Assembly (NCBI RefSeq): GCF_006874625.1
Contig: NZ_CP030034.1
Location: 3,348,001-3,412,000 of the forward strand
From: Bdellovibrio sp. NC01
Lineage (GTDB): Bacteria > Bdellovibrionota > Bdellovibrionia > Bdellovibrionales > Bdellovibrionaceae
Length of the DNA stretch: 64,000 nucleotides
Direction: 5' to 3'
The position numbers were made by a program, and so were the translations under genes. The notes under the pieces were generated by a model. The model was given only the letters and a program-made list of their open reading frames with translations, did not search any database and was not told the origin of the DNA. Numbering within the stretch: position 1 is the stretch's first letter; the number at the start of each line of letters is the position of its first letter. Shown here in pieces: positions 8,301 to 16,319 of the stretch.

Positions 8301-10628
8301 TCGACGGCGCTTGGTGCTTTCAACGCACTTTCTCCTTTGACGACGAAGGGTGATATTCTTACTCGCGATGCGACGAACAACATTCGTTTGCCGGTTGGTA
8401 CGAATGGACAAGTTCTGTCTGCGGATTCCGCACAAACAAGTGGTTTGAAATGGATTACTCCAAATGCGGGTACGGTGACCAATGTTACCGGAACTTTGCC
8501 AATCGTCGTCGCAACTGGCACGACTACTCCAACGATCAGTGTGAATGCAGCAACAACATCCACTCAAGGTGTGGTGCAAGTTGGATCGGGTATCGCGGTT
8601 TCTTCAGGAACTATTTCTGCAGATCCCACAAACTTCCCGTCTGCGGTTCCTGTTTCTAAAGGCGGTACGGGCGCCACTTCAATTACTGCAAACAGTTTGG
8701 TTGCAGCGAACGGAACTGGAACTGCTTATCAAGCATTCACTTGCGGTGTTGGCCAAACAATTACTTTCAATGCTTCAGGTGTTGCAGGATGTACGACTTA
8801 TACTGCGGCAGGAATGTACTTGAATGGTGGTAATAGTTTTGGTTCAGCGGCAACACTGGGCACGAACGATAACTACTCTTTAGGATTTAAAACGAACAAT
8901 GCTGTGGTTGCGACATTAACGACAACAGGTCGCCTGGGTATCGGTACAGCGACACCACAGACTAAGTTGGTGGTGAACGACAACACCGTTACACCTAATA
9001 TTTTCGGCGGACGTCAGCTTCATCTTATCGGTGCCGACACTGCGAATGCCGGTATGCAAATTGATTCCTTCGGAACAGCAGCCGCGACAAGACCGACAAT
9101 CACTTTCAGACAAGCAGGAGGAACAGCGGCCTCGCCGACTGCTTCACAGACAGATAATATTTTGGGTGATATCGGTTTTTGGGGTTACGGCGCGACAGAC
9201 TATTCAACAGTACAACGCGCTTCGATCCGTGCCTTCGCAAAGGAAAATTGGACCGACGCTGCCCAAGGTACTTATTTAACTTTCTCTACGACTCCGGCGG
9301 GTTCTACGACAACTCCGGAAAGAATGAGAATTGATAGTACGGGTTATGTTGGCATTGGAACATCCTCTCCTGCTTCGATGTTGGACGTTGCGGCTACAAC
9401 ACGTGTTGGTATCACGACTTCAGGAATTCAAACAGCAACAGATGGCACGACACAAATTGCAGTGGCGTCGCAATCCAGCATGCGACCAACTAGCAATACA
9501 ACGAACGTGGTTGGTGTTGGCTCGTGGACGGGATTTGCACCACCATCGGGTGTGACTATCACAAACGGCGCGATGTTCATGAGTTCTTCCGGTGGAGCGA
9601 ATGGTGGCGCAGGTACTATCACAAATGGTTATGGTATTTATTTAAACAAACCAGCATTCGCCACAAATAACTATGGTGGTTACATCGATGGAAATTTGGG
9701 ATTGGGTGATCCGACTCCGGGTTATCCGCTTTCGATCAACAATCCATCGACGACCGTAAATGTGAATATCAATGCACAGCAACCTAACCTCGCAGCAGGG
9801 AACTCCAATTACATTAAAATGGGTCATGACATTGCAACGACCTATAATGCTGCTGACTTTGCTTTTTATTACGCGGGCTCAGGCTCAACAAGTAATCGCA
9901 TCGATTTTGGTTTCCACGGTTCAGGTAAGACGATGTCCATTCGTGCGGATAATAGAGTTGGTATCAACAATCTGAATCCGTCCACCAATCTTGATGTCAG
10001 CGGTGCTGCCTATGTCAATGATGGCTCTTCTTATGTGCAAATCTTGAATCGTCCCGATTCAGCTTTCAACGTACAGAATAATAACACTACGAAACGCGGT
10101 ATCACACTCCATCACTACAATCACGTCGGTTATGTTCTGCAAACCTACGATTGTACGAGCGGTACATGTAACGAAAACTTGCACATGGACTATGCCGGAA
10201 ATCTTTGGGTCTTAGGTGGATATACGAGTGGTTCTGACAGACGCTTGAAAAAAGAAATTCAACCACTTCAAAACAGTCTGGACAAAATCCTGCGCTTACA
10301 AGGTGTCGGATATTACTGGAAAACAGATGAAAATCATTCTAGACCTCAGGTCGGGTTGATTGCCCAGGAAGTTCAAAAAGAATTTCCGGAGCTTGTTTCA
10401 AAAAGCAAAGACACAGGTATGCTCGGCGTAAACTATGCGAACCTTGTCGCGCCAATTATTGAAAGCATCAAAGAGTTCTATGCGAAGTTTGTGACAACAA
10501 CAGAGAAGCAAAATCGCGAGATCGCATCTTTGAAAGATAAGGTCCAAACTCTCGAACAACAAAACCAAGCTTTAAAAAGCGCGATCTGTGAAATTAACGC
10601 CAAAGCTGACGTGTGTAAGAAGAAGTAA
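5388..10628 (+). CDS. Giant secreted trimeric-fibre-like adhesin 1 with S74 C-terminal chaperone domain
   Basis: A 1746-residue exported fibre protein. A signal peptide (cleavage near AVA-AP) leads to a domain shared by all three paralogues (LTYQGRILKDDGSPLEY; CVIYREQ), then a low-complexity Ser/Thr/Gly stem with two copies of a 247-residue module (GDVTASGPGSAAATVAKL; YYKVTTDSKGRVTSG). A paralogue-specific tip starts around residue 1180. The end is a peptidase S74/endosialidase-type intramolecular chaperone (SDRRLKKEI; GLIAQEVQKEFPELV) and a coiled coil ending CEINAKADVCKKK. S74 domains trimerise phage tailspikes and may self-cleave before SD.RLK. The layout resembles the mosaic adhesive trimer proteins described in Bdellovibrio. 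An ATG exists at 5382; 5388 is chosen because its spacing from the sigma-28 box matches the paralogues. Confidence 0.85.
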   Translation: MRTRTLINACIGLLLVALISSVAVAAPNTLTYQGRILKDDGSPLEYSSVSFSFTIMNASGNCVIYREQRNNINMQGSKGVFDVPIGSGGTKLYPSSPTFKLNDAFNNSAVLNCEGGSTYTPGEEDIRVLAVQFHDGTGWKAITPNAEIRSVPYASFAGAAARLGDKLPSDFVQKAAISTCAAGQYLTYDGTNFVCQNDAGGAGMVSDVNVSAPLVKGGTASIPSISISVGTTAGTVAAGNDSRFTDSRPPNGSATGDLSGSYPNPTVAKLRGVSISATAPSSGEFLKFDGSSWIGSAINISDVTNLTSTLSGYQTSAAFNTAVGSANCHDYETPYWNSVAGKFLCQAINVSLAGDVSGTIGATSVDKIKGYGIDLSTAPTNGQVLKYNGTKWVAGSDNNGGGTVTTVSGTSPISVTNGSTTPSITISQATTSTNGYLSSTDWNTFNSKQAAGNYVTALTGDVTASGPGSAAATVAKLQGSTLTLTSPANKDYLKFNGTAFVNSPLAASDLTGSLPASTLPAFTGDVTSSAGSTTLTLAAAGTAGTYYKVTTDSKGRVTSGAASLVAADIPSLDWSKITTGKPNSLSGYGINDPLVSNAGGTPSIQTGLDASKPSSPSAGAIYFATDSKNIYQYNSGAWVSIASSSGSGGTVTNVTASAPLSVTNGSSTPALTISQATTSTNGYLSSADWNTFNSKQAAGNYVTALTGDVTASGPGSAAATVAKLQGSTLTLTSPANKDYLKFNGTAFINSPLAASDLSGTIPAANLPAFTGDVTSSAGSTTLALAAAGTAGTYYKVTTDSKGRVTSGAASLVAADIPALDWSKITTGKPNSLSGYGINDPLVSNAGGTPSIQTGLDASKPSSPSAGAIYFATDSKVIYQYNSGAWVSIASATGSGGTITGVTAGTGLSGGGTTGSVTVNLANTAVSAGSYTRANITVDAQGRITAASNGAAIDLTSGVTNILPIANGGTGASTALGAFNALSPLTTKGDILTRDATNNIRLPVGTNGQVLSADSAQTSGLKWITPNAGTVTNVTGTLPIVVATGTTTPTISVNAATTSTQGVVQVGSGIAVSSGTISADPTNFPSAVPVSKGGTGATSITANSLVAANGTGTAYQAFTCGVGQTITFNASGVAGCTTYTAAGMYLNGGNSFGSAATLGTNDNYSLGFKTNNAVVATLTTTGRLGIGTATPQTKLVVNDNTVTPNIFGGRQLHLIGADTANAGMQIDSFGTAAATRPTITFRQAGGTAASPTASQTDNILGDIGFWGYGATDYSTVQRASIRAFAKENWTDAAQGTYLTFSTTPAGSTTTPERMRIDSTGYVGIGTSSPASMLDVAATTRVGITTSGIQTATDGTTQIAVASQSSMRPTSNTTNVVGVGSWTGFAPPSGVTITNGAMFMSSSGGANGGAGTITNGYGIYLNKPAFATNNYGGYIDGNLGLGDPTPGYPLSINNPSTTVNVNINAQQPNLAAGNSNYIKMGHDIATTYNAADFAFYYAGSGSTSNRIDFGFHGSGKTMSIRADNRVGINNLNPSTNLDVSGAAYVNDGSSYVQILNRPDSAFNVQNNNTTKRGITLHHYNHVGYVLQTYDCTSGTCNENLHMDYAGNLWVLGGYTSGSDRRLKKEIQPLQNSLDKILRLQGVGYYWKTDENHSRPQVGLIAQEVQKEFPELVSKSKDTGMLGVNYANLVAPIIESIKEFYAKFVTTTEKQNREIASLKDKVQTLEQQNQALKSAICEINAKADVCKKK
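6741..8078 (+). repeat. Tandem 741-bp module repeat inside adhesin 1
   Basis: Copy 1 is 6741-7481 and copy 2, incomplete, is 7482 to about 8078, offset by 741 bp (247 codons). Long stretches are nearly identical at DNA level (for example around GGCAATTATG at 6741 and 7482), pointing to recent duplication or gene conversion. A further half copy lies just upstream (6592-6740). Confidence 0.85.
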
Positions 10629-10635
10629 TGTTCGC

Positions 10636-10650
10636 GTCTCATCCTGAGAC
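10636..10650. terminator. Short hairpin after adhesin 1, possible terminator or operator
   Basis: GTCTC, 5-nt loop, GAGAC, 7 nt after the adhesin 1 stop and without a T tract. It mirrors the longer hairpin at 5276-5296; the third intergenic region keeps only the GAGAC half (16233-16237). Confidence 0.3.
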
Positions 10651-10704
10651 AGCTCCCACCTCGTGGAACAAGCAGATTCGATAAGTCCTTATAAATACTT
10701 GTAA

Positions 10705-10747
10705 TCTAGACCAATAGCCCTCAAATCCTCTGTTAAAAAGCCGATAA
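10705..10747 (+). promoter_or_regulatory. Composite sigma-28-type promoter of adhesin 2
   Basis: TCTAGAC (10705-10711), 9 nt, TCAA (10721-10724), 15 nt, GCCGATAA (10740-10747), then 7 nt to the ATG at 10755. The -10 octamer is a perfect FliA match. All spacings equal those before adhesins 1 and 3, and no Shine-Dalgarno fits between promoter and start. Confidence 0.85.
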
Positions 10748-10754
10748 GAATAGC

Positions 10755-13700
10755 ATGAATTACGGAACGTACCTTGCAACATTCTTGTTCGCATTGCTTA
10801 TTGGTTTAAATACCGAAGCGTCTCCGAATTCATTAACTTATCAAGGTCGAATTCTTAAATCAGATAGCACTCCCCTTGAATACAATAACGTTAGCTTTCT
10901 TTTTGAAATCACAAACCCATCAGGCAATTGCGTTATCTATCGTGAACAACGCAACACCGTGAACATGCAAAACTCTGGTGGTGTGTTTGACGTACCTATC
11001 GGTTCAGGCACAAAACTTTTCCCTGCCGATCCACTCTTCACGATGCTTGATTCGTTCAATAATGCGAAAGTTCAGAATTGCGATGGCGGAGCAACTTATA
11101 CTCCTGCGCAAGGTGATATTCGTCTTTTGAAAGTGCAATTTCATGATGGCGTTGGTTGGAAAGTGATTTCTCCTTCGAGTGAAATTCGTTCTGTTCCTTA
11201 TGCTGCCTTTTCTTTAGCTTCTGAAAAATTAGGAACGAATACAGCCAGCGATTTCGTTTTAAAAAACGAAGTGAATGCCAATGCCACTTGTGATGGCGGC
11301 AATTTCTTAACGTGGAATGCGACAACTAAAACTTTCGGTTGCTCTGGTGTCAGTGGCGCTTCTGGCGGTACTGTTACAAACGTTGGTTCAACGAACGCGT
11401 ATCTAACTGTGACAAATGGAGCTGCGAACGCTTCTTTAACTGTCAATGTAGGAACAGTTGCGGGCACCGTTGCAGCTGGTAATGATCCGCGCTTGGTGAA
11501 TGCTATTCAAAGTGGTGGCACAGCCAGCGGTGATCTTAGCGGAACTTATCCAGGTCCTACCGTTGTCGCACTTCAAGGTGTAGGCGTTTCAAACACAACT
11601 CCAACAAGCGGTCAGTTCTTTAAATTCAATGGCACAAACTGGATTGGTTCTGCGATCGCCATTTCCGATGTCACAAACTTATCTTCGACATTAACTGGTT
11701 ACCAAACTTCAGCGGCTTTCAATACGGCCGTGGGTTCTGCAAACTGTGCTGCTTACGAAACTCCTTATTGGAGTTCTGTATCAGGCAAGTTTTTGTGTCA
11801 GCCCATCAATGTCTCCTTAGCTGGCGATGTCAGTGGTGCGATTGGTGCCACAAGTGTTGATAAAATTAAAGGCTACGATATTGATTTATCTTCAGCACCA
11901 ACAAATGGTCAGGTCTTAAAATACAATGGCACGAAATGGGTTGCGGGTAGCGATAACAATGGTGGCGGTACTGTTACGTCGGTATCTGGTTCTGCTCCAA
12001 TTACAGTTTCAAATGGTACGACGACACCTTCGATTTCAATTTCTCAAGCAACGACTTCAACGAATGGTTACTTGTCTTCTGCTGATTGGAATACATTTAA
12101 TAACAAACAAGCTGCTGGCAATTACGTAACCGCTTTAACGGGCGATGTGACTGCTTCCGGTCCTGGTTCTGCGGCAGCGACAGTTGCAAAACTTCAGGGT
12201 TCAACTTTAACGATTACGACTCCTGCAAATAAAGATTATTTGAAATTCAATGGTACAGCGTTTGTGAACTCTCCGTTAGCTGCGAGTGATTTGACTGGTT
12301 CACTTCCCGCTTCAACGTTGCCAGCTTTTACTGGTGATGTGACGTCATCGGCAGGCTCGACGACTTTAACGTTAGCGGCCACTGGCACTGCGGGCACATA
12401 TTATAAAGTAACGACGGATTCTAAAGGACGTGTGACTTCGGGATCTGCGTCTTTGGTTGCTACAGATATTCCTTCGCTTGATTGGTCGAAAATTACCACG
12501 GGTAAACCGACAACTTTAAGTGGTTATGGAATCACAGATTCAATTCTAAATGCGGGTGGTACGCCATCGGTTCAATCAGGCCTTGATGCTTCAAAACCAG
12601 CCTCGCCTGGCGCCGGTGCCATTTACTTCGCGACGGACTCAAAAGTTATTTATCAATATAATTCTGGCGCGTGGGTTTCCATTGCTTCTTCGAGTGGTTC
12701 TGGCGGTACCGTTACGAATGTGACGGCCTCTGCTCCACTGTCTGTGACGAACGGTTCTTCGACTCCTGCTTTGACGATTTCGCAAGCGACGACTTCAACG
12801 AATGGATATTTGTCTTCTGCTGATTGGAATACGTTTAATGGAAAGCAAGCGGCAGGTAACTATATCACAGCGTTGACTGGAGATATCACTGCAACAGGTC
12901 CTGGTTCCGCAGCGGCATCAGTTGCGAAACTCCAAGGCTCGACACTGACGTTAACTTCGCCAGCGAATAAAGATTATTTGAAATTCAATGGTACTGCGTT
13001 TGTGAATTCTCCTTTAGCTGCGAGTGATTTAAGCGGAACTATTCCTGCTGCGAACATGCCTGCGTTCACAGGCGATGCAACTTCGTCTGCTGGTTCGACG
13101 GCTTTGACGTTAGCGGCTGTTGGAACTGCTGGGACTTATTATAAAGTCACGACGGATTCAAAAGGTCGCGTGACTTCGGGTTCCACGTCTTTAGTTGCTA
13201 CTGATATTCCATCTCTTGATTGGTCAAAAATTACTACTGGTAAACCGACGACTTTAAGTGGTTATGGCATTACGGATTCAGTTCTGAATGCAGGTGGTAC
13301 GCCATCAATCCAAACAGGTCTTGATGCTTCAAAACCTGCGTCACCTTCTGCCGGCGCGATTTACTTCGCGACGGATTCAAAAGTTATTTATCAGTATAAC
13401 TCTGGTGCTTGGGTATCGATTGCTTCTGCGACCGGTTCTGGAGGTACGATCACAGGTGTGACTGCCGGTACGGGTTTGTCAGGTGGTGGTACGACAGGTG
13501 CTGTGACATTAAATCTTGCGAACACCGCCGTTACCGCAGGTTCTTATACTCGTGCGACGATCACGGTGGACGCTCAAGGTCGCATCACTTCTGCAGCGAA
13601 TGGCGCAGCGATCGATTTAACTTCTGGTGTAACGAATATTTTGCCAATTGCGAATGGTGGTACTGGTGCATCGACTGCTCTTGGTGCTATCAATGCGCTT

Positions 13701-16211
13701 TCTCCTTTAACAACAAAGGGTGATATTCTCACTCGCGATGCAACGAACAACATTCGTTTAGCTGTTGGCACAAACGGCCAGGTATTATCTGCTGATTCTT
13801 CACAAGCAAGCGGCTTGAAATGGATTACTCCAACTGCGGGAACTGTGACGAATGTCACTGGCACTTTGCCAATAGTGGTTGCGACAGGTACGACAACTCC
13901 GGCAATTAGCGTGAATGCGGCAACAACATCCGCGCAAGGTGTGGTGCAAGTTGGTGCTGGTATCGCGGTTTCTTCAGGTACAATCTCTGCTGATCCTGCG
14001 AACTTCCCATCGGCAGTTCCGGTTTCAAAAGGTGGTACGGGTTCTACGACGATGACAGCGAATCGTCTTATCGCATCGGATGGGACAGGTTCATCGTACA
14101 TTCCATTTAACTGTGGTGTCGGTCAGACCATCAGTTTCGACGCTGCTGGTGTTGCAGGATGTTCTACTTATACTGCTTCGGGAATGTTTATCAATGGTGG
14201 TAACAGCTTTGGTGCTGCTGCGACTCTTGGTACTAACGACAATAATACTTTGGGCTTTAGAACGAATAACACTGTGAAGATGTTGATTGATACGACTGGT
14301 AAAGTGGGTATCGGCACATCGTCACCGACGGATCTTTTAACTTTATCACAAGCGGACTCGGCTCTTGGTTTGACGATTTTGAATACGTCTTCGACTGCGG
14401 GACGTTCACCAAGTGTGATGATTAAAAACTTTAACGGATCATTCTCGGGTGGCGGCGGATTGATTTTTGAAAATGCTCGCGGCTCTTCAGCATCTGCAAC
14501 GGCTTTGCAATCAGGCGATGCCATGGGACAGATTTTATTCCAAGGCTTACGCAGCGGTTCTAGCTATTCAGTGGGCGCACAAATTAATGCGCAGGCTGCA
14601 GAAAACTGGACGAATACAACTGCTGGTACAAATCTTCTTTTCAATACGACTTCGACAGGTTCGACTTCGACAACGGAACGCATGCGTATCGATAGCAATG
14701 GTCGCGTGGGAATCGGCGCCAGCAGCATCAACAACCTATTGCAAGTCGGACCTAATGGTTCGCAAGCAAGCAAATATGGTATTTACGTAGGATCGTATTT
14801 AAGCTCTGCGGGGCAAGCCCAGTATGTGGGTAACTGGACAAGCTCTGGTTATTGGGGGATCGGTCCTTCAACAAATGCATCGGACAGTACGATTCGTATT
14901 GGTCTGACGTCAGATCAACAAGGCACTTGGTCTGCGACACAAACGGCTTCAGTCGTTGTGGGTGGCAAAGTCACGGTTGAAGCTGAAGGAACGGATTCGC
15001 TCATTTATTCTCGATCATATACTTCTGGCTCTACAAATAGTGGTGGTACATTCATTGGTTCAAGAACTCGCGGAACTATTGCTGCGCCAACTCACCCGCT
15101 TGCTGGTGACTTGATGGCTCAGTATCTTGGTAAGAACGGCATCACGGGGATAACAAATCCTGGTATGGTTATTTGGGCATCAGAAAATCAATCAGCGACG
15201 GCTCTTGGTGACTATATTACGTTCATCACAACCCCGAATGGTACGACGACTTCGAGTGAAAAGATGCGCATCACGAATAATGGTTTGGTTGGTATCGGTA
15301 CATCAACACCAACAAATCTTCTTCATCTGAAAGGTGCGACAAGCGGAAGCAAGCTATTGAATATCACCGCGACAGGCCTTGCTGGAGATCAACGTGCATC
15401 CATGATGGTGGGCGGTTGGGAAGTCGGCCAAGACGTCACGATCGACGGTTCAAAAAACTTTTTTCTTTGGGATAGTAATACCAATAACACTCGCTTCGTC
15501 ATCGATACCAATGGTTGGATTTCTTTAAACAAAGGCTCAACAACATCGATTGCTCCATTAGCACTTTACAATGCTTCGGCTCCATATATGGGTTTTGAAG
15601 AGGGTGACACGGGTCAAAAATTCTTCGTTGGTGTGGATGCTTCGACTTATTGGATTCGTCCAGGGTCAACAGCTAATCCTAATGCGATTTCGGTGACTTC
15701 AGCGGGAGCCGTCGGCATCAATGCTTCTACTGGCGCAGGATATAATTTTTATGTGAACGGTACTTCTGCAGGTACAAGCGCATTTGTGAATGCTTCAGAT
15801 GCACGTCTGAAAAAAGACGTACAGTTGGTTCCAAATGCATTAAATAAAATTCTGCAACTTCGTGGTGTGACGTTCGATTGGCGCCATGATGTCCGACCTG
15901 ATTTGCAATTCCCACAATCGCGCGATATGGGTGTGATCGCTCAAGAAGTTGAAAAAGTTTTCCCTGAAGCTGTGACCACAGACTCAGAAGGATTCAAGGC
16001 CGTTGGCTATACGAAACTGATCGCGCCGTTAATTGAGTCGACAAAAGAACTTGCGGGCATTTGTAAAATGAACGACTCGCAAATTGCGCAGTTGAAAGTC
16101 ACAATCGAGAAACAATCCCGTGATATTGCCTCACTAAAAGAAGAGAACGCCGAGTTGCGTGCTGCGATCTGCGAGATCAATCCTAAAGCTAAAGTCTGTA
16201 AGAAGAAATAA
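10755..16211 (+). CDS. Giant secreted trimeric-fibre-like adhesin 2 with S74 C-terminal chaperone domain
   Basis: An 1818-residue paralogue of adhesin 1. A short signal peptide (to about TEASP) precedes the shared N-terminal domain (LTYQGRILKSDSTPLEYNN; CVIYREQRNTVNM), a stem with two copies of a 246-residue module, and a tip region from about residue 1190 that no longer aligns with adhesin 1. The tip contains repeated GKVGIGTSSP/GRVGIG-type turns and ERMRI motifs common in such fibres. The C-terminus has the S74 signature (ASDARLKKDV; GVIAQEVEKVFPEAV) and a coiled coil ending CEINPKAKVCKKK. Expected to be a surface or vesicle-exposed trimer that contacts prey or other surfaces; this is inference from family knowledge. 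Confidence 0.85.
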   Translation: MNYGTYLATFLFALLIGLNTEASPNSLTYQGRILKSDSTPLEYNNVSFLFEITNPSGNCVIYREQRNTVNMQNSGGVFDVPIGSGTKLFPADPLFTMLDSFNNAKVQNCDGGATYTPAQGDIRLLKVQFHDGVGWKVISPSSEIRSVPYAAFSLASEKLGTNTASDFVLKNEVNANATCDGGNFLTWNATTKTFGCSGVSGASGGTVTNVGSTNAYLTVTNGAANASLTVNVGTVAGTVAAGNDPRLVNAIQSGGTASGDLSGTYPGPTVVALQGVGVSNTTPTSGQFFKFNGTNWIGSAIAISDVTNLSSTLTGYQTSAAFNTAVGSANCAAYETPYWSSVSGKFLCQPINVSLAGDVSGAIGATSVDKIKGYDIDLSSAPTNGQVLKYNGTKWVAGSDNNGGGTVTSVSGSAPITVSNGTTTPSISISQATTSTNGYLSSADWNTFNNKQAAGNYVTALTGDVTASGPGSAAATVAKLQGSTLTITTPANKDYLKFNGTAFVNSPLAASDLTGSLPASTLPAFTGDVTSSAGSTTLTLAATGTAGTYYKVTTDSKGRVTSGSASLVATDIPSLDWSKITTGKPTTLSGYGITDSILNAGGTPSVQSGLDASKPASPGAGAIYFATDSKVIYQYNSGAWVSIASSSGSGGTVTNVTASAPLSVTNGSSTPALTISQATTSTNGYLSSADWNTFNGKQAAGNYITALTGDITATGPGSAAASVAKLQGSTLTLTSPANKDYLKFNGTAFVNSPLAASDLSGTIPAANMPAFTGDATSSAGSTALTLAAVGTAGTYYKVTTDSKGRVTSGSTSLVATDIPSLDWSKITTGKPTTLSGYGITDSVLNAGGTPSIQTGLDASKPASPSAGAIYFATDSKVIYQYNSGAWVSIASATGSGGTITGVTAGTGLSGGGTTGAVTLNLANTAVTAGSYTRATITVDAQGRITSAANGAAIDLTSGVTNILPIANGGTGASTALGAINALSPLTTKGDILTRDATNNIRLAVGTNGQVLSADSSQASGLKWITPTAGTVTNVTGTLPIVVATGTTTPAISVNAATTSAQGVVQVGAGIAVSSGTISADPANFPSAVPVSKGGTGSTTMTANRLIASDGTGSSYIPFNCGVGQTISFDAAGVAGCSTYTASGMFINGGNSFGAAATLGTNDNNTLGFRTNNTVKMLIDTTGKVGIGTSSPTDLLTLSQADSALGLTILNTSSTAGRSPSVMIKNFNGSFSGGGGLIFENARGSSASATALQSGDAMGQILFQGLRSGSSYSVGAQINAQAAENWTNTTAGTNLLFNTTSTGSTSTTERMRIDSNGRVGIGASSINNLLQVGPNGSQASKYGIYVGSYLSSAGQAQYVGNWTSSGYWGIGPSTNASDSTIRIGLTSDQQGTWSATQTASVVVGGKVTVEAEGTDSLIYSRSYTSGSTNSGGTFIGSRTRGTIAAPTHPLAGDLMAQYLGKNGITGITNPGMVIWASENQSATALGDYITFITTPNGTTTSSEKMRITNNGLVGIGTSTPTNLLHLKGATSGSKLLNITATGLAGDQRASMMVGGWEVGQDVTIDGSKNFFLWDSNTNNTRFVIDTNGWISLNKGSTTSIAPLALYNASAPYMGFEEGDTGQKFFVGVDASTYWIRPGSTANPNAISVTSAGAVGINASTGAGYNFYVNGTSAGTSAFVNASDARLKKDVQLVPNALNKILQLRGVTFDWRHDVRPDLQFPQSRDMGVIAQEVEKVFPEAVTTDSEGFKAVGYTKLIAPLIESTKELAGICKMNDSQIAQLKVTIEKQSRDIASLKEENAELRAAICEINPKAKVCKKK
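12117..13446 (+). repeat. Tandem 738-bp module repeat inside adhesin 2
   Basis: Copy 1 runs 12117-12854 and a partial copy 2 runs 12855 to about 13446. The module is the same as that in adhesin 1 (AGNY.TALTGD.TA.GPGSAAA). Adhesin 3 carries one full-length copy from 17982 and only a truncated remnant upstream. Confidence 0.8.
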
Positions 16212-16269
16212 GGTCCTGTTCCATCTTGTTCTGAGACACCAACATGTAAGTTGCTTAATTTACTCACGA

Positions 16270-16312
16270 TCTAGACTGAAAGTGCTCAAATTTACTGTAA
16301 AGATTCCGATAA
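16270..16312 (+). promoter_or_regulatory. Composite sigma-28-type promoter of adhesin 3
   Basis: TCTAGAC (16270-16276), 9 nt, TCAA (16286-16289), 15 nt, TCCGATAA (16305-16312), then 7 nt to the ATG at 16320. Third instance of an identical layout. Confidence 0.8.
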
Positions 16313-16319
16313 GATTCCT

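Noticed and set aside
8174-8563. Long open frames on the opposite strand or other frames of the adhesin genes (for example 8174-8563 minus, 13574-14101 minus, 18518-18880 minus)
   Set aside because: They are mirror frames of the Ser/Thr/Gly-rich coding repeats, lack ribosome sites and occur at the same place in each paralogue because the sense sequence is conserved.
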